A stretch of 64,000 nucleotides of DNA from Streptomyces hiroshimensis (GTDB taxonomy: Bacteria; Actinomycetota; Actinomycetes; Streptomycetales; Streptomycetaceae): positions 62,001 through 126,000 of the forward strand of contig NZ_BMUT01000007.1 of assembly GCF_014650335.1 (NCBI RefSeq), written 5' to 3'. Under the pieces are notes generated by a model. That model ran no database searches. It worked only from the letters and a program-made list of their open reading frames with translations, and was not told the origin of the DNA. This document shows, piece after piece, positions 1-8,378 of this stretch; the stretch's first letter is position 1; each line of letters opens with the position of its first letter. A program made the translations under genes and the position numbers.

Positions 1-96
1 ATCAGGTTCGTTTTCCGGACGGACTCCGGGACGCGCGGCCGGACGGGGAGCTTCCGAAGTACTGCACCCTCGCGCACAATCGACCGGATCCGATCG

Positions 97-816
97 TCAC
101 GCGCCGCTGTCATGACGGCACTCGCCGCGATCTCCGAGCGAGGCGGCCAGCAGGGCGAGCCATACGCCGACGAGCACCAGATGGGCACGCTGCGGGATGC
201 CGTGCCAGCCCGGCCGGCCGATGAGCGGGCCGACCGTGGCCAGGGCGGTCGTGAGGGCCACGGCCAGGACCCACGGTCCCCAGCGGCGGATCAGCGGCCA
301 GCGGGTGCCGCCCGCCGCGGCCGTCACCATCAGCGCCATCGAGGCGAACAGCGCCGCGTGGGCCAGCGCGCTGGTGGCCGTGTGCCAGGGATTGACCACC
401 TCGCAGGCCCTGTTCACCGAGGGTGCACAGTGCATCGGCACGACGACGTCCGCCACGGAGGAGGAGGCGAAGGCGACCAGTGCCCAGCGCCCGGCAAGCG
501 CCCACCGGCTGCTGCCCGGGGGCCGGGGAAGCGGAGCCGCGCCCACGGCCACGAGCACGGCGGTGGCGATCTCGATCGTGCCGAACAGCACGTGGAAGCG
601 CTGGTCGGCGGCGTAGAGCTCGCTGACATAGGAGTGCCGGGCATCCAGGCCCGTCGGCAGGAGGAACTCCAGCAGCCAGGCGTTGTACGCCACCGCCGCC
701 GCGGCCAGCAGCCACGCCGGGCGCGCTTCGCGCGGGACCGCCCGGGCCCCGGCGGCGGCCGGGGCCGGGCCGGGGCCGGCCTCGTGCAGCCGGGAGGCGG
801 GCGGCGCGTCACGCAT
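97..816 (-). CDS. DUF998-family membrane protein
   Basis: A 239-aa integral membrane protein with about six hydrophobic segments, fitting the DUF998 family. After a variable Ala/Pro/Arg-rich cytoplasmic start (about 35 residues), the family-typical first-loop pattern is visible (LDARHSYVSELYA, about residues 55-68), then a cysteine-containing loop after helix 3 (MHCAPS, CEVVNPWH). These loops are the conserved face of DUF998 proteins; the biochemical role is unknown. It starts with ATG 37 bp after the stop of the DUF6777 gene on the same strand, so it may be cotranscribed. No clear Shine-Dalgarno sequence is seen, so the start could lie slightly further in. Confidence 0.8.
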   Translation of the reverse strand: MRDAPPASRLHEAGPGPAPAAAGARAVPREARPAWLLAAAAVAYNAWLLEFLLPTGLDARHSYVSELYAADQRFHVLFGTIEIATAVLVAVGAAPLPRPPGSSRWALAGRWALVAFASSSVADVVVPMHCAPSVNRACEVVNPWHTATSALAHAALFASMALMVTAAAGGTRWPLIRRWGPWVLAVALTTALATVGPLIGRPGWHGIPQRAHLVLVGVWLALLAASLGDRGECRHDSGA

Positions 817-853
817 CGGAGGCGGTCTCAGGCCCGCCGCCGGACGGCCCGGT

Positions 854-2032
854 TCATGGCGCCCCTCCGGATCCGGCGTTCCGGTTCTGCGGGCCGTACC
901 CGCCGGGACCCGGCTCGGTCGGCTGATTCGGAGAGGGCGGCGGGGCCGTGGGCGACGACGGCGGGGCGGACGACGGCTCCGACGGCTCGCTGCTGCTCGG
1001 CTCCGCCGACGTGGGCAGGGCCGGACCGGACGTCACGCCGCCATTGGGGGGCGGGATGCGGCGATCCTGGCTGCCGTCGGTGCCGACCGGCCGTTCGAAC
1101 CACTCGCCGGTGCGCGGGTCGTAGATGATGATCACGACGATGACGGTGCGGGCCGGGGCGACGGCGACCGTCTGGGACGACTTGTATGTGCTCCAGGTCT
1201 GTCCCTTGGTCTTCTGGCTGCCCTTGATCGCGACGGGCGGTCCGAGCGGGTTGCCGCAGGCGCAGCGCACCCGGGGCACTCCCCGGTTGTCGGCCAGGAC
1301 GGCCGTGCCGGCCTGCAGGACGGACTGGTAGGCGGTGGCCGAGCCGTTCTTGTAGCCGTGGTTGGTGACGCGGGTGTCGGAGCGCAGCTGCACGGGGGTC
1401 AGGCGTCGCAGATAGTCGGGGATCTCACCCGGCTGGATGTCCGCCGCGCTCGCGAAGGCGCGGGACTTGGCCTGGTCCTTCGTCAGGTAGCCGATCTGCC
1501 GTTCGACGTCGCAGCTCGATTCGTCCTCGCTGCCGCCGTAGAGGCCGGGGCTGGAGCCCTCGACGGTGCGGGTGCCGCCCGGGGACGGGACGACGGGGGC
1601 CGCGGTCGCCTCCTTCGCGCCCGTTTGGTTGGCGGTGGAGGGGGTGAAGGGGTCCTTGCCCTCGGCCGAAGCGGGCTGCAGGAAGACCTCGCCGCCGCCC
1701 TCCGGCCGGAGGAAGAAGACCGCGAGCGCCGCCACGACCACCACGGCGCCCGCGACGAGGGCGACTCTGGGACCGGAGCGCCACCAGGGGCGGCGGGGCT
1801 CGGAAAGCGGTCCGCGGGGCGGGCCGGAATCGCCGGGCGGCGGCGGGCCGGAACCACCGGGTGGCGGCGTGCCCGGGGGGCCGCCCGGGGCGCCGCCGGA
1901 CGTGGGCAGGTCCGCCCGGGTCGGCTCGGGCGGGGTGGGCGGGCCCGCCCGGCCGGATTCGCTTCCCCCTCCGGAGAGGGGGCCGGACGGCGGACCGGTG
2001 GGGCGGTCTGATGACGGTGGTTCGGACGACAC
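854..2032 (-). CDS. DUF6777-like single-pass membrane protein
   Basis: A 392-aa protein with a Pro/Gly/Ser-rich cytoplasmic N-terminus (about 85 residues), one transmembrane helix (about residues 90-108, VALVAGAVVVVAALAVFFL), an extracytoplasmic domain of about 220 residues with paired cysteines (ESSCDVER, VRCACGN) and a second Pro/Ser-rich tail. The layout matches streptomycete DUF6777 proteins, often found near Ser/Thr kinases, as here. GTG start with AGGAG 8-9 bp upstream. Three 13-bp imperfect tandem repeats lie just upstream of that ribosome-binding site. The function is unknown; a sensor or cell-envelope role is inference from topology only. Confidence 0.75.
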   Translation of the reverse strand: MSSEPPSSDRPTGPPSGPLSGGGSESGRAGPPTPPEPTRADLPTSGGAPGGPPGTPPPGGSGPPPPGDSGPPRGPLSEPRRPWWRSGPRVALVAGAVVVVAALAVFFLRPEGGGEVFLQPASAEGKDPFTPSTANQTGAKEATAAPVVPSPGGTRTVEGSSPGLYGGSEDESSCDVERQIGYLTKDQAKSRAFASAADIQPGEIPDYLRRLTPVQLRSDTRVTNHGYKNGSATAYQSVLQAGTAVLADNRGVPRVRCACGNPLGPPVAIKGSQKTKGQTWSTYKSSQTVAVAPARTVIVVIIIYDPRTGEWFERPVGTDGSQDRRIPPPNGGVTSGPALPTSAEPSSSEPSEPSSAPPSSPTAPPPSPNQPTEPGPGGYGPQNRNAGSGGAP

Positions 2033-2048
2033 GGGCCCTGCTCCTCCG

Positions 2049-2087
2049 TTTGGTCCTCTGCTTAAGTCCTGTGCTCAAGTCCTGCGC
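2049..2087 (-). repeat. three tandem 13-bp repeats upstream of the DUF6777 gene
   Basis: Read on the minus strand there are three consecutive 13-mers sharing AGGAC at the same register: GCGCAGGACTTGA, GCACAGGACTTAA, GCAGAGGACCAAA. They sit 17-55 bp upstream of the GTG start at 2032, in the leader or promoter. Tandem in-phase repeats of this kind are often protein-binding iterons, but no regulator is identified. Confidence 0.6.
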
Positions 2088-2306
2088 TGGGATTGCGCCG
2101 CCCCCGTGATCATTGTGTGCCGCAGACCGGCACGGTCCGCAAGCGGGGTTCGCCCGGGGAGGGGGCACGGGAGGGGTGCACAGGAGGGGTGGCCCGGGAG
2201 CGGATTCCCGACAGGTGGAGCGGACCGCCCGGGCGTACGTTGAGCTTCCGGGCCTCCTCCGCCGGAGCCCGGGCACCCGACCCCCGACGAGGCATGCGGA
2301 GGCAGT

Positions 2307-3593
2307 GTGAGCCAGCCGCCCAAGGGCGTGCCCTCCTTCGTCCGCCCCTGGTGGGACGCCTTCGCGGCCGTGGCCGCCGCGGTGGCGGCGATGTTCGCCG
2401 TCGCCGCACTGGGCCTGTGGGCCGCAGGCGCCGACGGGCTGCCGGGCGCGTTCCCGGCCGTGACCGCGGCCACGGTCGTCTCGGCCGTGGGCGGAACGGT
2501 GGAACTGTCCGGCGGCGCGGGCGTCCTGGGCCGCACGGGGGCCGCTCTCGACGTCGTGCCGCTGTCGGTGACCCTGGCCGGCGCAGTCGTCCTCGCCGTC
2601 CTCTTCCTGCACCCCCTGCGGCACCATGCGGTGACGGACGGGCGCGAACTGCTCGCCCGCGTCGCCCGTACGGCCGTACTGTGGCTGATCGCCCTGCTAC
2701 TGATCGCCCTCGGCGCGCGGCACACCTTCCGGATCGACCTGGGCGACTCGCTCCTCGGCGACATCGGGGAGGCTCTGGACATCTCCCCCAGCGTCGGCTT
2801 CCGCGTGGCCGTGGGGCCCACCCTCGGCTACGGGCTGCTGTGGCTGCTCGTGCTGCTCGCCGTGGCGGTCGCGGCCTCCCGCAAGACGCCGCTGCCGTCG
2901 CGGCTGCTGCGCTTCCAGGACCCGGTGCGGCCCGCCGCGTTCGCCGTACTGGCGCTGCTGCTCGGCTACGTGCTGCTCGGCCTGGCCGTCGGGCTCGTGG
3001 CCGCCGCCACGCGCGGCGACCCGGCGGGGACCATGGCGGCGCTCCTGCTCGGTCTGCCCAACCTGGCCTGGCTGGCCCTGGGCCTCGGCCTGGGAGGTTC
3101 CTGGGACGGCCGCGTGCCGGGCACCTCCCTCGGGCTGCCCATGCCCAAGGCGCTGACGGCGGTGCTGCGCGAGGGCGGTGACGGACCGTCCACGGTGAAC
3201 ATCTCCTCACTCGCAGAGCACGACGGGCGGGTGTGGCTGCTGGTGGCCCTCGCCGTGGTCGCCCTGCTCGCGGCGGGGTTCCTGCTGGCCGTACGGTCGC
3301 CCGCGGCGATGCGCCCCTGGGAGCATGCGGTGCAGATGGGAGTGGCGCTGGCCGTCACGCTGTTCGTCATCGGCCTCCTCACCCGCATCTCCGCCCGCGT
3401 CGGACTGTCGCTGCTGGGCATCGGCGACCTGTCGTCCTTCGGCGGCGAGGTCACCCTGCGGCCGCACCTGCTGACGCTGACGGGCCTGGGCCTGCTGTGG
3501 GGGCTGGTGGCGGGCTACCTGGGCAGCCTGCTGTCCCGGAGGGTCGGACGCCGGGGCCTCGCGGAGGAGGCCGGGGGGCCGGAGCGGGGTTAG
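2307..3593 (+). CDS. streptophobe-family multispanning membrane protein
   Basis: A 428-aa very hydrophobic protein with about ten predicted transmembrane helices and a short basic C-terminus (RRVGRRGLAEEAGG). The pattern of a WWDAF motif near the N-terminus, a first periplasmic loop rich in Gly/Ala and alternating helices is that of the streptophobe family, restricted to actinomycetes and of unknown function. GTG start preceded by CGGAGG at suitable spacing. It is divergent from the DUF6777 gene across a 274-bp region and convergent with the kinase gene. Streptophobe genes commonly neighbour Ser/Thr kinases, which fits here. Confidence 0.8.
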   Translation: MSQPPKGVPSFVRPWWDAFAAVAAAVAAMFAVAALGLWAAGADGLPGAFPAVTAATVVSAVGGTVELSGGAGVLGRTGAALDVVPLSVTLAGAVVLAVLFLHPLRHHAVTDGRELLARVARTAVLWLIALLLIALGARHTFRIDLGDSLLGDIGEALDISPSVGFRVAVGPTLGYGLLWLLVLLAVAVAASRKTPLPSRLLRFQDPVRPAAFAVLALLLGYVLLGLAVGLVAAATRGDPAGTMAALLLGLPNLAWLALGLGLGGSWDGRVPGTSLGLPMPKALTAVLREGGDGPSTVNISSLAEHDGRVWLLVALAVVALLAAGFLLAVRSPAAMRPWEHAVQMGVALAVTLFVIGLLTRISARVGLSLLGIGDLSSFGGEVTLRPHLLTLTGLGLLWGLVAGYLGSLLSRRVGRRGLAEEAGGPERG

Positions 3594-3611
3594 GCGGTGC
3601 GGTGCGGTCCC

Positions 3612-4607
3612 TCACCGCCACCGCTCCGGGAACACCACCGCCGCCCACCGCGGTGGCTCCGGGACTTCCTTCGGCCTGCGGTCCCTATCGTCAGTCCCCG
3701 TGCCCGTACCTGTGCCCGTATCCGTATCCGTATCCGTATCCCGCTTCGCCGTCGCGATTCGCAGGGCCGACACGAACTGCAGGCAGCTCTCGAAGCGTTC
3801 GTCCGGCGTCTTCGCCAGGGCTTTGGCCAGGACATCATCGGCCGCGGCCGGCAGCCCGGGCACCCGTTCCGACAGCCGCGGCGGCGCATCGTACTGGTGC
3901 GCCCACAGCAGCGCCATGTCGTCCTCGCGCCGGAACGGCGGCGCTCCCGTCAGCATCTCGAAGACCACGCACCCCAGGCTGTACACGTCGCACCGCCCGT
4001 CGACGGGCTTGCCCGCGATCTGTTCGGGGGCGACGTAGTCCAGCGTGCCCACGAGTTGACCCACGCTGGTGTACCCGGTCAGGGACAGGGACTTCTTCGT
4101 CAGGCCGAAGTCGGTGAGGTACACGTGCTCGGGGTGGTCGCTGTCGGTGCCCTCGGCCACGAGGATGTTCCCCGGCTTGACGTCCCGGTGCACGAGGTCG
4201 TGGGCGTGGGCGGCGTCGAGGGCGGAGGCGACCTGGCCCGCGATGCGGCACACGGTTTCCGGCGGCAGCGGCCCCTCACGGTCGAGCAGGGCGCGCAGAT
4301 CCTGCCCGGCCACGTATCGCATGGCGATGAAAAGCTGCCCATCGGCCTCCCCGGCGTCGAACACCGGGACGATGTGCGGGTGGTCGATGGCCGCGGCAGC
4401 CTGCGACTCGTGCACGAAGCGCTTGCGGAAGGTGTCGTTGCGTGCCAGATCGGGGGCGAGCAGCTTGAGCGCGACGTCCCGGCCGAGCTGCAGGTCGCGG
4501 GCGCGGTAGACGACGGCCATGCCGCCGCGCCCGATCTCGCTCTCCACCTCGTATCCGGCGATGCGGCGGCCGATCAGCTCGGTGGGGCGCTCGCCTGCCG
4601 GGGCCAT
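3612..4607 (-). CDS. serine/threonine protein kinase, soluble
   Basis: 331 aa. A complete Hanks-type kinase domain spans about residues 15-275: glycine loop GRGGMAVVY, ATP-binding Lys in VALKLL, catalytic HRDVKPGN, metal-binding DFG (TDFGLTKK), APE-like VAPEQ and a DVYSLGC helix. Unlike many actinobacterial kinases there is no transmembrane helix and no PASTA or sensor domain, so it is probably cytosolic. The C-terminal tail includes an alternating Asp/Thr and Gly/Thr stretch encoded by hexanucleotide repeats. Its start codon overlaps the stop of the upstream small gene (TGATG), and the FHA-ABC transporter is first in the same operon; FHA domains bind phosphothreonine, so the transporter is a likely substrate. 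Confidence 0.93.
   Translation of the reverse strand: MAPAGERPTELIGRRIAGYEVESEIGRGGMAVVYRARDLQLGRDVALKLLAPDLARNDTFRKRFVHESQAAAAIDHPHIVPVFDAGEADGQLFIAMRYVAGQDLRALLDREGPLPPETVCRIAGQVASALDAAHAHDLVHRDVKPGNILVAEGTDSDHPEHVYLTDFGLTKKSLSLTGYTSVGQLVGTLDYVAPEQIAGKPVDGRCDVYSLGCVVFEMLTGAPPFRREDDMALLWAHQYDAPPRLSERVPGLPAAADDVLAKALAKTPDERFESCLQFVSALRIATAKRDTDTDTDTGTGTGTGTDDRDRRPKEVPEPPRWAAVVFPERWR
3700..3741 (+). repeat. hexanucleotide tandem repeat in the kinase tail
   Basis: Seven consecutive hexamers on the plus strand: three degenerate units (GTGCCC, GTACCT, GTGCCC) then four perfect GTATCC units. The unit is a multiple of three, so length changes keep frame. On the minus strand it encodes the Asp-Thr/Gly-Thr run near the kinase C-terminus. 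Confidence 0.85.
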
Positions 4608-5137
4608 CAGCCCTCACCGCCGGGCCCGGCCGGGGACGCGACCGCCGCCATGGCCGTGCCGTCGCAGTAGCACCACATGTCCCGTTCGGCGTCGTAGAGC
4701 CAGACGGCGTCGCCGTCCACCACGGCCCCGATCCGCAGTCCCCGGGTCGTGCTGCCGAAGGTCTCCCCGTCCATGTGCCCTGCGGCGAGGTCCTCCACCG
4801 CCTTGCGGTACTGCTCCAGGGTCTCCTGGACACGGGCGAGGAGGGCCCGCGCGTCATGCGTCCGCTCGGGCAGGCCTCCGGCCCCGGGCGGTCCCTGCGG
4901 AAGCGAGACCAGGAGCCGGGCGTCGGTCCACGCACCCCAGCCGTTGGAGCAGCGCACCTGCCCCCATTCCCCCCGGCGCTCCACGAGCCGTACGGGCAGG
5001 AGCGGGTCCAGGGGATGGGTGGGGACGGTCCCGTCGGGGGCGGTCCAGGTGGCGAGCCCGCCGGGGGGCACGACGTGGGTCGGCAGGAATCCGGGGATGC
5101 CGGAGGCGCTGCCGGGCGAGCGGGGAACCGTGCTCAT
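4607..5137 (-). CDS. hypothetical protein with SH3-like N-terminal half
   Basis: A 176-aa protein of unknown function. Residues about 30-80 resemble a small beta-barrel of the bacterial SH3 type (alternating LPVRLVERRGEWGQVRCSNGW pattern with conserved Trp/Gly); the second half contains a helical stretch (ARALLARVQETLEQYRKAVEDL) and a C-terminal piece reminiscent of the kinase-operon partner (VWLYDAERDMWCYCDG). It lies between the FHA-ABC transporter gene and the kinase gene, 18 bp after the former and overlapping the latter by one base, so it is almost certainly part of that signalling operon. No signal peptide is seen. Confidence 0.75.
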   Translation of the reverse strand: MSTVPRSPGSASGIPGFLPTHVVPPGGLATWTAPDGTVPTHPLDPLLPVRLVERRGEWGQVRCSNGWGAWTDARLLVSLPQGPPGAGGLPERTHDARALLARVQETLEQYRKAVEDLAAGHMDGETFGSTTRGLRIGAVVDGDAVWLYDAERDMWCYCDGTAMAAVASPAGPGGEG

Positions 5138-5155
5138 GACATGACTCCGACTCCG

Positions 5156-7558
5156 TCACTTCCGCATGACCGCGGGCTCGTGGCGGCGCAGAAGGCGGGC
5201 CACCAGGAAGGCGAACACGAGGGACAGGACCACCATCATGCCCATGTCGAGCAGCCAGGTGCCGACGGCGTGCCGGAAGAGCGGGTCGCCTCCCCCGGCC
5301 GACGGCGGGAGCTGCCCGGTGGCGGGCGGGATGTGGGTGAAGTCGATGGTGGAGCTCATGGCCGCCATCGCCCAGCGCGAGGGCACCAGCCAAGCGAGCT
5401 GCTCCAGCCCCGCCTTGTTGTTGAGCTCGATCATTGCGCCGCAGAAGACGAACTGGACCAGGGTGATGAACACCAGCAGCGGCATGGTGACCTCTTCGCG
5501 GCGGACGATCGCCGACACGAGGAGGCCCAGCAGCATGGAGGTGAACGACAGCACCGTCAGGGCCAGGGTCATCTCGGCCAGGGGCGGCATGAGGACTCCC
5601 TGCCCGCCGGGCGCGCGGGTGTCCACCCCGCCCAGGCCGACGATGGACAGGACGATCGCCTGCGCCACCGTGATCAGGCCCAGGACGAGGATCTTCGACA
5701 TCATGTAGGCGGACCTGGACAGGCCCACGGCGCGTTCGCGCCGGTAGATGCCTCGTTCCTTGACGAGTTCGCGCACGGCGTTGGCGGCGCCCGTCAGCAC
5801 GCCGCCGATGCACAGGGTCAGCAGGACCGTGTTCGCCTTGCCGGCGGAGGCGAAGCGGGTGCCCGAGGACAGCCGGGCCATCGCGCCGGTGACGAACGGC
5901 AGCACGATCATGATGATCAGGAAGGTGCGGTCGGTGCTGAGCGCCCTCACGTAGCGGCGCATCAGCGTCCACAGCTGGGCGCCCCAGCTCTGGGGCTTGG
6001 CGGGCGCGGGCACCGCCTCCGGCGCCTGCGGTGCGGCGAGCTGCGGCTGTGCGGCGGCGGCGGCCTCGACGTACCGCTGGTACTGGTGCGAGGCGCGGTA
6101 CTCCCCCGGCCAGTCCCGGTCCTTGTCGTTCTCGAAGGCCTCGAACGCCTCGGGCCACTCCTTGAACCCGAAGAAGCCGGGCGTGTCGCCGGGCGGTCCG
6201 TAGAAGGCGGTCCGTCCGCCGGGGGCGAGGACCAGCAGCCGGTCGCAGACGTCGAGGCTGAGCACGCTGTGGGTGACGACGATGACCGTGCGGCCGTCGT
6301 CGGCGAGGGTGCGCAGCGTGTTCATCACCGAGCGGTCCATGCCCGGGTCGAGGCCGGACGTCGGCTCGTCGAGGAAGAGCAGCGACGGCTTCGTCAGGAG
6401 TTCCAGGGCGACGCTGACGCGCTTGCGCTGGCCGCCGGAGAGGCTGTGGATGGGCTGATCGGCGCGCTGTTCGAGGCCCAGTTCGCGGATGACCTCCTCG
6501 ACGCGGGCCAGGCGTTCGGCCTTGGCGGTGTCGCCGGGGAAGCGCAGTTCGGCGGCGTAGGACAGGGCGCGGCGCACGGTGAGCTGGACGTGCAGGATGT
6601 CGTCCTGGGGGACGAGCCCGATGCGGGCGCGCAGCTCGGCGTAGTCGCGGTAGAGGTCGCGGCCGTCGTAGAGCACCGCGCCCTGGTCGGCGGGGCGCAG
6701 CCCGGTGAGGGCGTTGAGGAGGGTGGACTTGCCCGAGCCGCTGGGGCCGACGACGGCGAGCAGGGACTTCTCCCCGACGGGGAAGGAGACGTCGTCGAGG
6801 AGCCGCTTGCGGCCTTCGCCGGCGTCGACGTGGACGTACAGGTCCTGGACGTCGAGGGAGATCTCGCCGCTGTCGACGTACTCCTGGAGCTGGTCGCCGA
6901 CGAGGCAGAAGGCGGAGTGGCCGATGCCGATGATGTCGCCGGGGAGGACCGGGGCGCGGTGCACGGGCCGGCCGTTGAGGTAGGTGCCGTTGTGGCTGCC
7001 CAGGTCGACGATCTCGTGGGAGCCGTTCGGCCCGGTGCGCAGTTCGGCGTGGCGGCGGGAGACCACCAGGTCGTCGACGGCCACGTCGTTCTCGGGGCCT
7101 CGGCCGATGCGCACGGTGCGGGGCGGCAGGGGCCGTACGGAAGTGGGCTGCCGGAACGTGCCGGTGGCGGCGGGCAGGGCGACGGACGAGGGGCGCTCCG
7201 CCGGGGGCGCAGGCGGGGGTGGCGGCGGGACCGGGGCCGGGGCGGTCCTGAGGACCGCGGTGGGCCCGTCGGCGGGGTTGCCGAAGCGCAGGACGGTGCC
7301 GGGTCCGATGTCGAGGACCTGCACGCGCCGGCCTTCGGCCCAGGTGCCGTTGGTGCTGCCCGTGTCCTCGACGGTCCAGTGGCCGGCGACCGGGCGCAGC
7401 ACCGCGTGGTGCCAGGAGACGCGGTCGTCCTGCAGCACGATGTCGCTCTGGGGATCGCGCCCCACGAGGTAGGAGCGGACCGGGGTCATCGTCTGCGAAC
7501 CGCCATCGCACTCGATGACGAGTCCGGGGGCGGAGGGCGCGACCGGCCGATCTCCCAT
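5156..7558 (-). CDS. FHA-FHA-ABC transporter (Rv1747-like)
   Basis: 800 aa. Two forkhead-associated domains occupy about residues 20-95 (RSYLVGRDPQSDI ... HH ... NGT) and 150-220 (VRIGRGPENDV ... SRRHAEL ... SHNGT); both keep the Arg, Ser/His and Asn residues used in phosphothreonine binding. An ABC domain follows (Walker A GPSGSGKST, signature LSGGQRKR, Walker B LLFLDEPTSGLD, H-loop VTHS), then an ABC-2 type membrane domain with six helices at the C-terminus. This order matches Mycobacterium tuberculosis Rv1747, a cell-envelope exporter controlled by the adjacent kinase PknF. I start it at the ATG of MGDRPVAPS: the upstream open frame is Pro/Arg-rich and antisense to the next gene. First gene of the kinase operon. 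Confidence 0.92.
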   Translation of the reverse strand: MGDRPVAPSAPGLVIECDGGSQTMTPVRSYLVGRDPQSDIVLQDDRVSWHHAVLRPVAGHWTVEDTGSTNGTWAEGRRVQVLDIGPGTVLRFGNPADGPTAVLRTAPAPVPPPPPPAPPAERPSSVALPAATGTFRQPTSVRPLPPRTVRIGRGPENDVAVDDLVVSRRHAELRTGPNGSHEIVDLGSHNGTYLNGRPVHRAPVLPGDIIGIGHSAFCLVGDQLQEYVDSGEISLDVQDLYVHVDAGEGRKRLLDDVSFPVGEKSLLAVVGPSGSGKSTLLNALTGLRPADQGAVLYDGRDLYRDYAELRARIGLVPQDDILHVQLTVRRALSYAAELRFPGDTAKAERLARVEEVIRELGLEQRADQPIHSLSGGQRKRVSVALELLTKPSLLFLDEPTSGLDPGMDRSVMNTLRTLADDGRTVIVVTHSVLSLDVCDRLLVLAPGGRTAFYGPPGDTPGFFGFKEWPEAFEAFENDKDRDWPGEYRASHQYQRYVEAAAAAQPQLAAPQAPEAVPAPAKPQSWGAQLWTLMRRYVRALSTDRTFLIIMIVLPFVTGAMARLSSGTRFASAGKANTVLLTLCIGGVLTGAANAVRELVKERGIYRRERAVGLSRSAYMMSKILVLGLITVAQAIVLSIVGLGGVDTRAPGGQGVLMPPLAEMTLALTVLSFTSMLLGLLVSAIVRREEVTMPLLVFITLVQFVFCGAMIELNNKAGLEQLAWLVPSRWAMAAMSSTIDFTHIPPATGQLPPSAGGGDPLFRHAVGTWLLDMGMMVVLSLVFAFLVARLLRRHEPAVMRK

Positions 7559-7636
7559 ACCGGTAATTTTACGGCGGGCCGCCCGCCCCCGCCTTTTGGT
7601 GACGGGCGCCTGCGGCGGCGGAGGAGGGAGTGGGAG

Positions 7637-8059
7637 ATGGCGGTGGAGCCGGAGCGGCTGCCCGTGTTCGTCTACGGGACGCTGCGTCCCGGGCAGGTCA
7701 ATCACCGGCACTACCTCGGCGGTCGCACGGTGGCCGCGGAGCCGGCGCGGCTGCGGGGTGCGGTGCTGTACGAGGGGCCCGGCTATCCGTACGCCGTGGC
7801 CGAGCCGGACGGCGAGATCCGGGGGGAGCTGGTCTTCGTCGAGCCGGGCGCGTACACGGCGGTGCTCGCGTCCCTGGACGAGCTGGAGGGCTGCGGTCCG
7901 GGCGGGGCCGGGGAGATGTACGTACGGGTGAGGCGGCAGGTGCTGCCCGAGGGCGGCGGGGCGGTCGGCGCGTGGGTGTACCTGGCGGCGGACGCCACGG
8001 CGCGGCGGCTGCGGGCGGTGGGGACGCGGGTGGCGGGCGGCAGCTGGCCGCACGGCTAG
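7637..8059 (+). CDS. gamma-glutamylcyclotransferase-family protein
   Basis: 140 aa. Residues 10-20 contain the family signature FVYGTLRPGQ, the loop that binds the gamma-glutamyl group; the acidic residue region LDELEGC follows the usual spacing. Members (AIG2/GGCT, BtrG-like) cyclise gamma-glutamyl amines to 5-oxoproline and a free amine; which substrate is used here is unknown. The ATG has a strong GGAGGAGGGAG ribosome-binding site. It is divergent from the FHA-ABC gene with only 78 bp between them, so the two promoters must be compact. Probably monocistronic. Confidence 0.87.
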   Translation: MAVEPERLPVFVYGTLRPGQVNHRHYLGGRTVAAEPARLRGAVLYEGPGYPYAVAEPDGEIRGELVFVEPGAYTAVLASLDELEGCGPGGAGEMYVRVRRQVLPEGGGAVGAWVYLAADATARRLRAVGTRVAGGSWPHG

Positions 8060-8378
8060 AAGCGGGCCCTGGCTACTCAAGGAGACGCCTGTCTCATATG
8101 ACGAGACACCGGCCGCCTCCGGCAACCCCTGCGCCGAACACCCCCTCTTCACCTGCAGTTCGACGCCGCGTCACGGTCCGGGCACCTTACGTTGAGGCAT
8201 TGTTAACAGTTGATCAACTGTCCGGACATCACGCCTATCTGATCTTTTCATGCCCATGCCAGTACGGGCAGAGTCCTCCGCGGGACCACAGGTTCCCGCG
8301 GTGCGCGAGTGACGGCACCGCGTGCCTACAGGCGGCCGGCTGACCACCGAACCGCCCTAGACGCAAAGGGCGCTGAAC
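8060..8378 (+). other. 319-bp gap upstream of the protease gene
   Basis: No convincing gene. It holds an inverted repeat TGTCTC-N7-GAGACA (8090-8108), a perfect 16-bp palindrome (8206-8221) and presumably the promoter of the M4 protease. A short open frame from the ATG at 8099 is Pro/Arg-rich with no recognisable similarity. Confidence 0.6.
8206..8221. promoter_or_regulatory. 16-bp perfect palindrome, candidate operator
   Basis: ACAGTTGATCAACTGT reads identically on both strands and lies 158 bp upstream of the protease start, in an unusually AT-rich patch (TTGTTAACAG just before it). This is typical of a dimeric regulator site controlling extracellular protease expression; the regulator is not identified. 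Confidence 0.5.

Noticed and set aside
4775..8059. 1094-codon plus-strand open frame
   Set aside because: Antisense shadow of the SH3-like and FHA-ABC genes; only its last 140 codons (gamma-glutamylcyclotransferase) are real.
8099..8343. Small open frame after AAGGAG upstream of the protease
   Set aside because: Ribosome-binding site is too far (about 14 bp), composition is Pro/Arg-rich, and it spans the AT-rich palindrome, so it is more likely promoter DNA.
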